Origin: a virus
Virus record (IMG/VR): IMGVR_UViG_3300042464_000268
Location: 1 to 35,445 of that record
Length of the DNA stretch: 35,445 nucleotides
Reading direction: 5' to 3' (one strand)
The translations under genes and the position numbers were made by a program. The notes beneath the pieces were generated by a model that was not told the DNA's origin, ran no database searches, and worked only from the letters and a program-made list of their open reading frames with translations. This document shows, piece after piece, positions 1 through 7,432 of the stretch (positions are counted from its first letter, which is position 1; each line of letters begins with the position of its first letter).

Positions 1-103
1 TGGCACCGCCGCCGTCTGCTCCAACCGTTAACGTACCAGTCAGCGTCCCGCCGGACAGCGGCAAATAGCTCGACAGCGCGGAGCTTGTGATGTAGCCGCT
101 CGG
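1..103. repeat. Fibre module copy matching 34822-34924
   Basis: The first 103 bases are identical to 34822-34924, and positions 81-103 also match 35319-35341. They record a junction that skips 417 bp (139 codons) of the fibre gene. Confidence 0.9.
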
Positions 104-718
104 GTTCGTGCTGTTGTACGGCGTGTACCCGAGCGCGGTCGTGACGTTGCCCGAGGTAATTTCGCCGCGGATCGTCGCGGAGCTCTTGTTCTCGACGTTG
201 CCGAGGCCGACGTCGCTCGAGGTGAGCGTGACGGCGCCCGTGCGACCGGCGACGGAGGTGACCGCGTCGGAGAAGGACATGACCCCCGTCGAGCTGTTGT
301 AGCTCAACGAACCCGAGGCGGAGATCGAGGCACGAGCTCGAGCCTGGGTGAAGTACAGATTCGTCGACCCTTCCGCGAGCGAGTCGGTCGAGCCCGGCGA
401 GGCGCTGATCTCGATGTAGGTCGAGCCAGTCCATCGGTAGGTTTTATTCGTGTCGATCGTGACGTAGATCTTGCCCGTCTCGCCCGTACCAGGGAGCGAC
501 GCAAAGTTCGCGACCTCGACAACATCGTCCACATAGGACGGAAGCTGCGCGGACGGAACCTTCCCGGCCGAATCGAGCGAGGCGTAGCCGTTGGCGACGC
601 CCTTGTTCGATGCGACCTCCTTCTGGCCGAGCTCGGTATTGAGCCCGGTGAAGTTTGCGTCGACTTCCTGGTGAGTAAGGGCGGCGCCCTTACCCGCGCG
701 AGTCGTAATCGTTGCCAC
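1..718 (-). CDS. Tail fibre protein, N-terminal part (runs off the left edge; continues at the right edge)
   Basis: This is the virion attachment and early shaft part of the host-recognition fibre. The reading frame is open from a GTG at 718 to base 1. It starts MATITTRAGKGAALTHQEVD, a common opening for phage fibres ('...ALTHxEVDxNF'), with GAGGA 10 nt upstream as ribosome site, 6 nt after the previous stop. A 'GKIYVTIDTNKTYRW' strand follows, then 'GVMSFSDAVTSVAGRTGAVTL' as in many fibres, then the module SGYITSSALSSYLPLSGGTL. Joining position 81 to 35318 keeps the frame and gives a 1,017-residue protein ending at 32903. The left 80 bases instead lead into 'TLTVGADGGGA', the sequence found at 34822, so this edge represents a shorter fibre form. 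No other start is as good. Identity as fibre is certain; the receptor is unknown. Confidence 0.9.
   Translation of the reverse strand, partial: MATITTRAGKGAALTHQEVDANFTGLNTELGQKEVASNKGVANGYASLDSAGKVPSAQLPSYVDDVVEVANFASLPGTGETGKIYVTIDTNKTYRWTGSTYIEISASPGSTDSLAEGSTNLYFTQARARASISASGSLSYNSSTGVMSFSDAVTSVAGRTGAVTLTSSDVGLGNVENKSSATIRGEITSGNVTTALGYTPYNSTNPSGYITSSALSSYLPLSGGTLTGTLTVGADGGGA
81..207. repeat. Contig-end overlap, left copy
   Basis: These 127 bases equal the last 127 of the window (35319-35445). The match stops at position 80 (G here, C at 35318) and at the window end. It closes the circle in frame within the tail fibre gene. Confidence 0.95.
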
Positions 719-724
719 GTTCGA

Positions 725-1156
725 TTATTCCTCGGAGATCGTCAGGGTGCTCGAGGCGAATTCCGGGATGATCAGGTTTGACACGGCGAGCGATGCGGTG
801 AGCTCGCCCTTGTACAGGATCTTCCCTGCGCCGCTCGATCCGGTGCCGACCGCGAAATGGGAGATCGTGTTCGAGCCCCCGGTGCATTGCGGGAAGGTGA
901 TCGCGGCGGCGTTCGTGACGGAGTTGTTCGTCACGGTCCATCCGCCCGAGGTGCGCGCGACGGCGACGCGAGCGTAGCCGGTGTAGCTTGCCTCGCTCGC
1001 CGTCTGCGATCCCGACTCGCCAGGATCGGCGGTGTGAAGCGAGACGTAGAGGTTCGTGTTCGGCGAGCTTGCCGCGTTGTCTGCCAGGTTGGCGATCGCC
1101 GTACCCTGGAAGAACAGTTTCATCAGGTCATTCTCGAATGTGTTGCCCTTTGACAT
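725..1156 (-). CDS. Small virion-associated protein next to the tail fibre
   Basis: A 143-residue protein opening MSKGNTFENDLMKLFFQGTA and continuing 'NLYVSLHTADPGESGSQ'. I recognise this as a widespread family of small phage proteins encoded beside tail fibre or structural genes, sometimes named tail fibre protein; its exact role is not established. The middle is rich in Ser, Thr and Gly with alternating hydrophobic residues, which suggests a beta-sandwich. There is no signal peptide or membrane segment. The gene lies 11 nt after the transferase stop and 6 nt before the fibre GTG, so it is co-translated with the fibre. A structural or fibre-accessory role follows from this context and from family resemblance. 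Confident as a gene, moderate for function. Confidence 0.75.
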   Translation of the reverse strand: MSKGNTFENDLMKLFFQGTAIANLADNAASSPNTNLYVSLHTADPGESGSQTASEASYTGYARVAVARTSGGWTVTNNSVTNAAAITFPQCTGGSNTISHFAVGTGSSGAGKILYKGELTASLAVSNLIIPEFASSTLTISEE

Positions 1157-1167
1157 TTTTCAATCTC

Positions 1168-1785
1168 CTAGACTGTCCAGTTGACATCCCGCGGGCGCGG
1201 GACACCGTGAAAACAAACGACGCGCTCTTCGCCAGGCCACCGAGCGCCAAACTTTCGCGAGACGATCTGTCTCGGGAATAACTCCTGGAGGCGCTCCGGC
1301 TCGAAGCCGACCGTCTCCGAGATCCATGCCTGATCGCCCCATCGGGTCGGCTCCAGGTAATCCGTCACGCGCTCCTCGCTGAATTCGAGCGCAATGTGTG
1401 AAAAGTCGCCGCACCAGGCCATCACGCCCGACGCGCATCTCGACGGCCGACCAAAGTCGGAGAGCATCGAGAATTCATGCGGGTAGCCCGCGATGTCGTC
1501 GACCGACCCGACGATCACCGTGTCGAGGTCGAAGTACAGCGTCGGCCCGGTAAACCACTCGAAGAGCTCGAGCTTTGACCACCACCCCGACCAGGACCGC
1601 AGGATCGGCACCCGGTCGCACGGAACGTCGACGTCCGAAAGACACACGAATCGGTGCGGGATCGAGAGGTGCGCGGTGACGCCCTGGTGAAGGCGCTCGA
1701 CGTAGTCGATCCCGTAGTCCCCGCCGGAGCGGAGAACACAGGCGACCGTCAGATCACCGCGCGCAGTTCTACTCTCGGATAACAC
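1168..1785 (-). CDS. GT8-like glycosyltransferase
   Basis: Probably transfers a sugar from a nucleotide-sugar donor, with a GT-A fold. Visible motifs are the opening strand 'LTVACVLRSGGDYG', then 'WWSKLELFE', the DxD metal/nucleotide site in 'TLYFDLDTVIVG', 'WGDQAWISE', and a C-terminal 'VVCFHGVPRPRDV'. This pattern (DxD after a hydrophobic strand, late F-H-G-x-P) is typical of small bacterial and phage proteins related to glycosyltransferase family 8. There is no clear ATG: the frame is open upstream over the previous gene, and I use GTG 1785, which overlaps that gene by 37 nt; a CTG at 1752 also fits. It sits between capsid and fibre genes with a second transferase-like gene, so a virion protein or the host surface is the likely acceptor. 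The acceptor itself is an inference. Confidence 0.7.
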   Translation of the reverse strand: MLSESRTARGDLTVACVLRSGGDYGIDYVERLHQGVTAHLSIPHRFVCLSDVDVPCDRVPILRSWSGWWSKLELFEWFTGPTLYFDLDTVIVGSVDDIAGYPHEFSMLSDFGRPSRCASGVMAWCGDFSHIALEFSEERVTDYLEPTRWGDQAWISETVGFEPERLQELFPRQIVSRKFGARWPGEERVVCFHGVPRPRDVNWTV

Positions 1786-2396
1786 TCGAGCGCCGTGTCG
1801 CGCGTTGCGTTCAAGATCTCGAGGTCCGGATGTCGCTGCGAGGCCTCGTTGAAGGCCGACGCGAACATCTGATAAGGCGACGCCTTGTTCAGCGCGCCCG
1901 GATGATCCCCGAACCAATGTCTCTTCGCCCCCATCTTCATATCGAAGCCGAGCAGCACGATCGGCGAGCAGCTCGCCAGGACGGCAAGGTTCACCGCCTG
2001 GAAGCCCGAGTTGTCGCCGCGATGTATTCGACCAGGCTCGAGCGAGAAGCCCTGCCGATCGACGCTCTCGATGTAATGCAGGCGCCACCGTCTAGCGGCT
2101 CCGGCGTCCTGCGTTACTCGTAAACCGTTGAAGCTCGCCGCGCCCTGGTGGAGATCCCACCATTCGGGGTCCGCGGCATAGAGCACGTCGGCCCAGGGTG
2201 CGAGCTTGTAGTTGTCGTTGACGACGATGACCGCCGCGCGATTGCGGCAGTAGTCGACGTCGTCTGCGGTAAGACTAGGCCCGCTCGCGACGACGACGCA
2301 GGGACGGCCCCGCAGTCTCGCGAAAGGGTTCCGGCGCACCGCCGAGCGCCTGGTGTTCTTGCGGACCGGGCGCTCCGTCTCGAGCTGCCCATCCAT
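1749..2396 (-). CDS. DUF115/Maf-like or GT42-like transferase
   Basis: A 215-residue soluble protein. An Arg-rich N-terminus leads into 'CVVVASGPSLTADDVDY', a GxGPSL-type nucleotide-binding loop, then 'VIVVNDNYKLAPWADVLYA', 'HRGDNSGFQAVNLAVL' and 'PIVLLGFDMK'. This order (GPS loop, an N/D-rich acceptor region, GxxAVxLA helix, GFD) resembles the DUF115/MptE-like family, which includes the flagellin-modifying Maf proteins, and GT42 sialyltransferases. I cannot decide between them by eye. The ATG at 2396 lies inside the preceding small gene (122 nt overlap); no later start would keep the GPS loop. It directly precedes the GT8-like gene, so the two probably act in sequence on one acceptor. Donor and acceptor are unknown. 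Confidence 0.65.
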   Translation of the reverse strand: MDGQLETERPVRKNTRRSAVRRNPFARLRGRPCVVVASGPSLTADDVDYCRNRAAVIVVNDNYKLAPWADVLYAADPEWWDLHQGAASFNGLRVTQDAGAARRWRLHYIESVDRQGFSLEPGRIHRGDNSGFQAVNLAVLASCSPIVLLGFDMKMGAKRHWFGDHPGALNKASPYQMFASAFNEASQRHPDLEILNATRDTALECYPRVELRAVI

Positions 2397-2511
2397 TGAT
2401 GACCGCCACCTCGGCGAGCTCGCCCTCGAGCTCGTCGCCGACGTTGAACGATCGGACCTGGTGCGCCCCGTCGGGGACACCGCGGAAGGGAATCTTGCAG
2501 ATTGCTTTCAT
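2275..2511 (-). CDS. Small protein downstream of the capsid gene, function unknown
   Basis: A 78-residue frame opening MKAICKIPFRGVPDG, followed by 'FNVGDELEGELAEVAVINGWA'. The 'xVGDxxEG...A' pattern with a short beta N-terminus resembles small phage proteins often encoded after capsid or connector genes, but I cannot name the family. The last 35 or so residues are Arg/Pro/Gly-rich and overlap the N-terminus of the next gene, so this tail may be passive. It lies 57 nt after the capsid stop, just beyond a GNRA-capped hairpin, and its ATG lacks an obvious ribosome site. Moderately sure it is translated. Confidence 0.5.
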   Translation of the reverse strand: MKAICKIPFRGVPDGAHQVRSFNVGDELEGELAEVAVINGWAARDGAPGPQEHQALGGAPEPFRETAGPSLRRRRERA

Positions 2512-2522
2512 TGAAAGATACG

Positions 2523-2546
2523 GAGCGGGAGGTTGCCCTCCCGCCC
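2523..2546 (-). other. GNRA-loop hairpin after the capsid gene
   Basis: On the minus strand GCGGGAGG-GCAA-CCTCCCGC forms a perfect 8-bp stem (2525-2544) closed by a GNRA tetraloop, 25 nt after the capsid stop. No T-run follows, so it is not a standard intrinsic terminator. It may stabilise the capsid mRNA 3' end or dampen read-through into the transferase genes; this role is inferred. Confidence 0.5.
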
Positions 2547-2568
2547 CGCTCTCCTGTCGTCAGTCAGA

Positions 2569-3807
2569 TCAAGTCGTCGCGCACTTGATGACCTTGACCG
2601 CCTGGTTGTCGGCGAGCTTGCCGCCGACGCGCTTGCGGAAGATCCACTTCACCTGTCCCGGAGTCGTCACTTCGTCGAGCGTCACACGGAGGCCGACGAG
2701 GTCGACGATCGTGTAGGCCGCGCGGAAGTCACCGAAGGCGATCGGGAAGGCGTTCGCGCCGATGTCCGCCATGTCCTCGTTCTCGACCACAGCGTAGCCG
2801 AGGAGGCTTGACGGCATCCCGGCGGCGATGCCCGGTTGCCAGAGGTAGTTCGCTTCCGAGTCCTTGAACTTGCGAACGACCGCCAGGGTCGCCTTGTTCA
2901 TCATCCAGCGAGCATTCGCGCGGTAGCCCGCCTTCAGCTTGTGGACGAGGTCGACGAGCTTGTCAGCCGGGTAGGCCACAGGCGAGGTCAGCGACAGCGC
3001 CGGGAAGCCAGCCGCAGCGCCGGTCGCGACGTACTGCACCGAGCCGAACGCCAGGGAGGCGTCGTCCGAGGTGCTCTTCGTCGCGGCCATGATGCCGGTC
3101 GGCTTGTTGGTGCCGTTGCCCGTCGTGAAGGCGACGCCTTCGGCGGCGGCGAAAGCTACCGACACCGAGTTCGTCAGCCAGCCCTGGACATCGAAGAAGA
3201 TGTCGTTGAGCGACTCTTCCGAGGCCTTCGGGTAGGCGTAGAGCGTGCCGAACGTCGGAGCCACTTCGCCGAGGCTCGGCGTGTTGCTCTCCGAGCGCGT
3301 GCCGTTCTCACCCGCCCAGGCGGTGCCGGTGCCGAGCACGTCGACCAGGATCTTGTAGTCCGGGCTCGACGCGGTCACCACGTTCGCCACCTGACGCATC
3401 GGCGAGATGTTGGTGAGCTGCGTGATGATCGAGCGAGACAGCTCCTCGGGGACAGCGTAGCCGCCCGCCGCCGAGCCGCCGCTGCCGGTCGTGTAGACGG
3501 CCTTGCGCTCGGCATCCTGGAGAGCCGCGATCGACTTCTGGTCGCGCGGGTTGCGGATGTAGTTCACGAAGGCTGACTTGTGCTCGTCGTCCTTCTTGCC
3601 CTCGCCAGCGCCCGCGACCGTGATGCGGCCGAGCTTGACGTTCACTTCCTCGAGCGACTTCTGAACCTTGGCGAACTCTGCGTCGGCCTTGGCCTCGAAC
3701 TCGCGGCGCTCGCTATCCGAACGCTTCTCGAACACCTCACGAGCGGAGCGCTCGTCGGTGACCACCTTGGCGAGCGCATCGACGGCGCCCTTGACTTCAA
3801 TAGACAT
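2569..3807 (-). CDS. Major capsid protein, HK97 fold
   Basis: A 412-residue HK97-type capsid protein. Residues 1 to about 65 are charged and helical ('VFEKRSDSERREFEAKADA'), like the delta/scaffold domain removed during maturation. The body has standard markers: 'GGYAVPEELSRSIITQL' near the N-arm, 'SPMRQVANVV' (spine helix region), 'YAYPKASEESLNDIFFDVQ' and 'TGNGTNKPTGIMAA', and a C-terminal P-domain 'FGDFRAAYTIVDLVGLRVT'. It follows portal and prohead protease in canonical order, and that protease supplies the cleavage. ATG 3807 has an upstream AGGAAA. The downstream neighbours are not connectors but transferase and fibre genes, which is unusual. Confidence 0.95.
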   Translation of the reverse strand: MSIEVKGAVDALAKVVTDERSAREVFEKRSDSERREFEAKADAEFAKVQKSLEEVNVKLGRITVAGAGEGKKDDEHKSAFVNYIRNPRDQKSIAALQDAERKAVYTTGSGGSAAGGYAVPEELSRSIITQLTNISPMRQVANVVTASSPDYKILVDVLGTGTAWAGENGTRSESNTPSLGEVAPTFGTLYAYPKASEESLNDIFFDVQGWLTNSVSVAFAAAEGVAFTTGNGTNKPTGIMAATKSTSDDASLAFGSVQYVATGAAAGFPALSLTSPVAYPADKLVDLVHKLKAGYRANARWMMNKATLAVVRKFKDSEANYLWQPGIAAGMPSSLLGYAVVENEDMADIGANAFPIAFGDFRAAYTIVDLVGLRVTLDEVTTPGQVKWIFRKRVGGKLADNQAVKVIKCATT

Positions 3808-3846
3808 TTGATTTTCCTCGATTAAAAAATGATTGAATGGTTTTGC

Positions 3847-4503
3847 TCACTTTGATGTGAGCTCCTCGACCGTTCGCTTGATGTGATCGGCGAGGTCGTT
3901 TTCTGCTGTGTCTTCGGTCTCTGCGTCACGCAGATCCGAGTCACCAAAGCCATGCGCGGTTATTTGCTTGGCCTCTTTGCGAGAGAATCCGGCGTCACGC
4001 AGGAACCTCTCGAAATCTTTCGGGGAGCTGATGTCGCCCGCCTTGACGCCCGTAATCCGGGCCTCGGAATTTGCCGGGAATGTCACCGGAGAAACTTCCC
4101 AGAGCTGAACATCGGTCAGGATTCGCGAGTCCTGCTCGCGGTCGACCTGGTATGACCGAGTCGTGTATCCGATCGAGAGCCCGGTCAGAGCGCCGAGCTT
4201 GATCAGCTCGCGCGCCTCGTTGCCGCGCTGCGTATCGGCGAGCTTGCCCTTCACGAAGAGCCCGCGATCGTCCTCGCGCATTTCGGTCCAGACACCGATC
4301 GGCTCGTCGGGGTTGTGCTGCCAGAGCATCGCTGGCATCCGGCCGGAGGCCTTCGCCTCCTCGAGCGACTTCGCGAACGCGCCAGGCGCGACGATGTCGC
4401 TGTAGCTGTCGAGGTTGCCGAAGACGGAGCCGTAGCCCTCGATCACTCCGGAGTCATCGACCGCCTTGATCTCGGCGGCGACGTTAAATCGTTTAGTTTC
4501 CAT
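3847..4503 (-). CDS. Prohead (capsid maturation) protease, S78 family
   Basis: A 218-residue serine protease of the HK97 gp4/S78 type, which trims the scaffold domain of the capsid protein in the procapsid. Landmarks are 'IEGYGSVFGNLDSYSDIV' near the N-terminus, the catalytic His in 'MLWQHNPDEPIG' (H63) and the catalytic Ser in 'GALTGLSIGY' (S110). 'LWEVSPVTFPANSEARI' follows, a hallmark of the family. The C-terminal quarter is Asp/Glu/Arg-rich and may be self-cleaved. The gene lies between portal and capsid, 9 nt from the portal stop and 39 nt before the capsid ATG. Confidence 0.95.
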   Translation of the reverse strand: METKRFNVAAEIKAVDDSGVIEGYGSVFGNLDSYSDIVAPGAFAKSLEEAKASGRMPAMLWQHNPDEPIGVWTEMREDDRGLFVKGKLADTQRGNEARELIKLGALTGLSIGYTTRSYQVDREQDSRILTDVQLWEVSPVTFPANSEARITGVKAGDISSPKDFERFLRDAGFSRKEAKQITAHGFGDSDLRDAETEDTAENDLADHIKRTVEELTSK

Positions 4504-4512
4504 TGCGTGTCC

Positions 4513-5736
4513 TCATGCCGCGCCGGTCGGCGCGACGTCTGAATTCGGCGGCATTCCTGCCGCGGTCATGTTGAGCGGTTGCAGATACACGTCCCCCGCG
4601 TCGATCGGATTGAGATCCTCGAGTCGGCGGACGTCGTTGACCGAGAGCCATCCCCAATTCCGACCGACCGCGTAAGAGTCGTATCGCGACTTCAAATCGC
4701 CGCGGAGGAGCGCTTCGGGTGAGAGCTTCGAGAAGTAGGTGTTCGGCGCCGTGATCAAATCGCGCGAGATCGACTGCTCCCATCGCGTCATCCAGGGACC
4801 AATGCAATGCCCGAGGAAGTCGAGCGACTGGTGCTCGATGTTCGAGAACGTCGCGCGCGAGAGATCGCCGATCAGGTGCGGCGGAACACGGAACAGGCCC
4901 GCAATCTCCGACCGTTGAAACTCACGGGTCTGGAGGAACTGCGAGTCGTCGTTCGAGAGCGAGAGCCGCTCGATCGACATCCCCTCCTCGAGGAGCGCGG
5001 TCCGGCGAGCGTTTCCGCTTCCGGCGTAGGCCGAGTTCCAGGTGTCCTTCAGTCGCCCCGCAGCCTCGGCAGAAAGCTTCTGCGGATGCTTCAAGACGAC
5101 GCCAGGCGTAGCGTCGTTCCGGTAGAAACGGCCCGCGTACTCCTGGGTCGCGTAGGCGACGCCGATCGAGTCGCGCCCGGATTCAATCACGCCGACAGGC
5201 TGCACTCCGTCGCTCGTTCGATATCGGAGCGTATACACCTCGTCGGCGCGCAGGGTAATGCGATCGCCTTGTTCACGGGTAAGCTCGTAGACGAGCTGCA
5301 TATCCGGGAGCTGCTTGATAGAAATGCGATCCGGGTGAATCGGAATCAGCTCGTCTACGATGTTTGAGGCGCGCGAGCGCCAGTTGATATACGCGAACCC
5401 GGCCCCGCGGAGGAGCGCGTGTTCGGTCAACATTTCGCGGAACTCCTGCGAGGTCTGCCAGGAGTTCGGTCGATCGTGCAAAAGGATCTGAAGGGGATGC
5501 TCGGGAGCGCGCTCGCGACCGCCATCGGTGCGGCGCCGGTACATATTCAACGGCATTGAGCCGATCGTCTCGGCGATCACGCGAACGCAAGCGTAGACCG
5601 CAGCGACTCGCATCGCGGTTTTTTCGTTGACGTGAACACCCGAGGCGGAATTGGTGCCCTCGAGGCGCATGATCAAACGGTCGAGCGCGGTCTGCCCTAC
5701 GCTCTTACGTCGCATGATTCGATCTATAAAGGACAC
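4513..5736 (-). CDS. Portal protein, HK97 family
   Basis: A 407-residue portal, forming the dodecameric DNA channel at one head vertex that docks the terminase and connector. Family landmarks are 'AVYACVRVIAETIGSMPLNMY' (residues about 47-67), 'HPLQILLHDRPN', 'LLRGAGFAYINW', 'LIPIHPDRISI', and 'FRVPPHLIGDLSRATFSNIE' in the C-terminal half. Length is close to HK97-type portals. It starts 11 nt after the large terminase stop and is followed 10 nt later by the protease, the standard packaging/head order. C-terminal residues are Pro/Ala-rich and variable. Confidence 0.95.
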   Translation of the reverse strand: MSFIDRIMRRKSVGQTALDRLIMRLEGTNSASGVHVNEKTAMRVAAVYACVRVIAETIGSMPLNMYRRRTDGGRERAPEHPLQILLHDRPNSWQTSQEFREMLTEHALLRGAGFAYINWRSRASNIVDELIPIHPDRISIKQLPDMQLVYELTREQGDRITLRADEVYTLRYRTSDGVQPVGVIESGRDSIGVAYATQEYAGRFYRNDATPGVVLKHPQKLSAEAAGRLKDTWNSAYAGSGNARRTALLEEGMSIERLSLSNDDSQFLQTREFQRSEIAGLFRVPPHLIGDLSRATFSNIEHQSLDFLGHCIGPWMTRWEQSISRDLITAPNTYFSKLSPEALLRGDLKSRYDSYAVGRNWGWLSVNDVRRLEDLNPIDAGDVYLQPLNMTAAGMPPNSDVAPTGAA

Positions 5737-5746
5737 AGAAACCTCG

Positions 5747-7432
5747 TTAAATGGTCAAGATGCCGCGCTCTTCGTAGACACTCGGTCCGTCGAGCTTCGG
5801 TGCGGCCTTCGCGCAGGCGCCGATCGCCATCGCGAGCGCGACCATGCCGTCGATGCGGCCGGTCGCTTTTGCTTTGTCCAGTTTTCTATTTCCGGCGGCG
5901 TCCCGAGTTGCGACCGCGTTAGCAGCGCACCAGGTCAGGACCGGATGCCCGCCGTGATGGATACGTTCCGCCATCAGCTCGCCCTCGAGCGCGTCGAGCG
6001 CCGGAGCCATGTCGCGGTAGCCTTGGCCGAACTCCACCAGGGGGAGCTCGCGACCGAGCCGCGACAGCTCGGTTTTGAACACATCCATCCGCCACCGATC
6101 GAAAGCGATCGCGGCGACATCCCAATCGTCGCAAAGCTGACAGAGCTGCTCGGCGACGACTGCGTAGTCGACCGACGCGCCCGGCGTCGCGACCAAGTGT
6201 CCGCGATCTCTCCAGACGTCATACGGAGCCCGGTCCCTCGAGGCCCGGTCCGTCAGTCCCAGGCTTGGCGCAAAGAAGGTCGGCCGGATGTGCCAGGCGC
6301 CCGAGGTGTCTCGAGCGACAGCAACCATCGCCGTTAGATCGTTCCGCGCCGAAAGGTCGAGCCCGATATAGACCGGGTTCTCGTAGAACGCGGCCTCAAC
6401 AGGATCGGCACCGTTCCGTAGCCAGATCGCTCGAGGCACGAACGGCGAGGTCTGGTCGACTCGTTGGTTCAACACCAGGTTCCGGTAGCTGCTCTCGCGC
6501 GACGGCATTCGCTTCGCCGCTGCGGCCTGCTCCCGAACCTCCGTCGGGTTTAGGAAGTCGCCGAAGGCGGGATTTGCCGCCCTCATCGCTTCGTCGGAGA
6601 ACGGGTCCATCGACTCGTCCGCCGAGAACATGAAAAGTTTCGTCTTCGGATCGGCGCCGGTTTTCGCGTCGTCGATCAGTACCGACAGAAGGTCCGCGTC
6701 GGTCGGCGCCTGCGTCGAGATCACAATCGAGAGCGGCTCCGCCTGGGCGCCGCTCGCGGTCTCGAGCGCCTCGTAGAGTTCGCTCCGCGGCCCCTTCACC
6801 TGGCCGAGCTCGTCGTGAACCGTGAAGACCGGAGAGAGACCGTAGGCGGTCGAGGCCTCCGCCGAGAGCGCCCGGTACAGAGTCCCGAGTTCCTGGCAGT
6901 AGAGCTGCTTCGCTGTGTCTCTAACCGCGACGACCGCGTTCAGATCCGGAGACATCCGGACAATCTTCGCGGCGAGCGCGAAGAGGATTGCCGCCTGGTC
7001 TCGACTCTGCGCTGCCGAGAAGAGCTGCGAGTTCGCTCGAGCTTCCGGTCCGCAGAGTTGCAGGAGTAGCAGGAACGCCGAGAGCGACGTCTTGCCATTC
7101 TTGCGTCCGAACGTGACGATCGCTCGTCGCGTCGGGGAGTCGTAGATTCCGCGAATAATCGACCGTTGCCATTCGCGCAGCTTGACCGGCTGACCGACCA
7201 GGGCGCCTTCCGGTACCCGACAGGTCGCCTCGATCCAGGCGATGTTCCGGTCGCCCCTGGTTAGGTTCCGAACTCCCAGGGTTTCTTCGGAGCCGCGCGA
7301 TCGCTTGCGGTTGCTGCCGCGCGGGCGCCGTACCGGCTCTGCTGCGTCAGTCGCATTTTCGTCGCCAGGCTTGCGAGTTGTCCGCCGATCTTCGTCTGGA
7401 GGTTGATCAGGCGGTCGTAGTCGTCGAGGCAT
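5747..7432 (-). CDS. Terminase large subunit (start uncertain)
   Basis: Packaging motor and nuclease. The ATPase domain has a Walker A-like 'TFGRKNGKT' and Walker B/acidic 'VFTVHDELGQ', then motif III-like 'SIVISTQAPT'. The RNase H-like nuclease domain has 'VYIGLDLSARNDLTAM', 'AIAFDRWRMDVF' and 'GRIDGMVALAMAIGA'. The family body begins around 'NLTRGDRNIAWIE', but the only canonical start upstream is ATG 7432, which overlaps the small terminase by 172 nt; the extra 50 or so residues read like shadow sequence. A CTG at 7279, just before the small terminase stop and after GAAGAA, would give a typical N-terminus. Function is certain; the start is not. Confidence 0.9.
   Translation of the reverse strand: MPRRLRPPDQPPDEDRRTTRKPGDENATDAAEPVRRPRGSNRKRSRGSEETLGVRNLTRGDRNIAWIEATCRVPEGALVGQPVKLREWQRSIIRGIYDSPTRRAIVTFGRKNGKTSLSAFLLLLQLCGPEARANSQLFSAAQSRDQAAILFALAAKIVRMSPDLNAVVAVRDTAKQLYCQELGTLYRALSAEASTAYGLSPVFTVHDELGQVKGPRSELYEALETASGAQAEPLSIVISTQAPTDADLLSVLIDDAKTGADPKTKLFMFSADESMDPFSDEAMRAANPAFGDFLNPTEVREQAAAAKRMPSRESSYRNLVLNQRVDQTSPFVPRAIWLRNGADPVEAAFYENPVYIGLDLSARNDLTAMVAVARDTSGAWHIRPTFFAPSLGLTDRASRDRAPYDVWRDRGHLVATPGASVDYAVVAEQLCQLCDDWDVAAIAFDRWRMDVFKTELSRLGRELPLVEFGQGYRDMAPALDALEGELMAERIHHGGHPVLTWCAANAVATRDAAGNRKLDKAKATGRIDGMVALAMAIGACAKAAPKLDGPSVYEERGILTI

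Noticed and set aside
2836-3576. 246-codon plus-strand frame opposite the capsid gene
   Set aside because: Arg/Val-rich antisense of a clear HK97 capsid gene, caused by high G+C; no ribosome site or motif.
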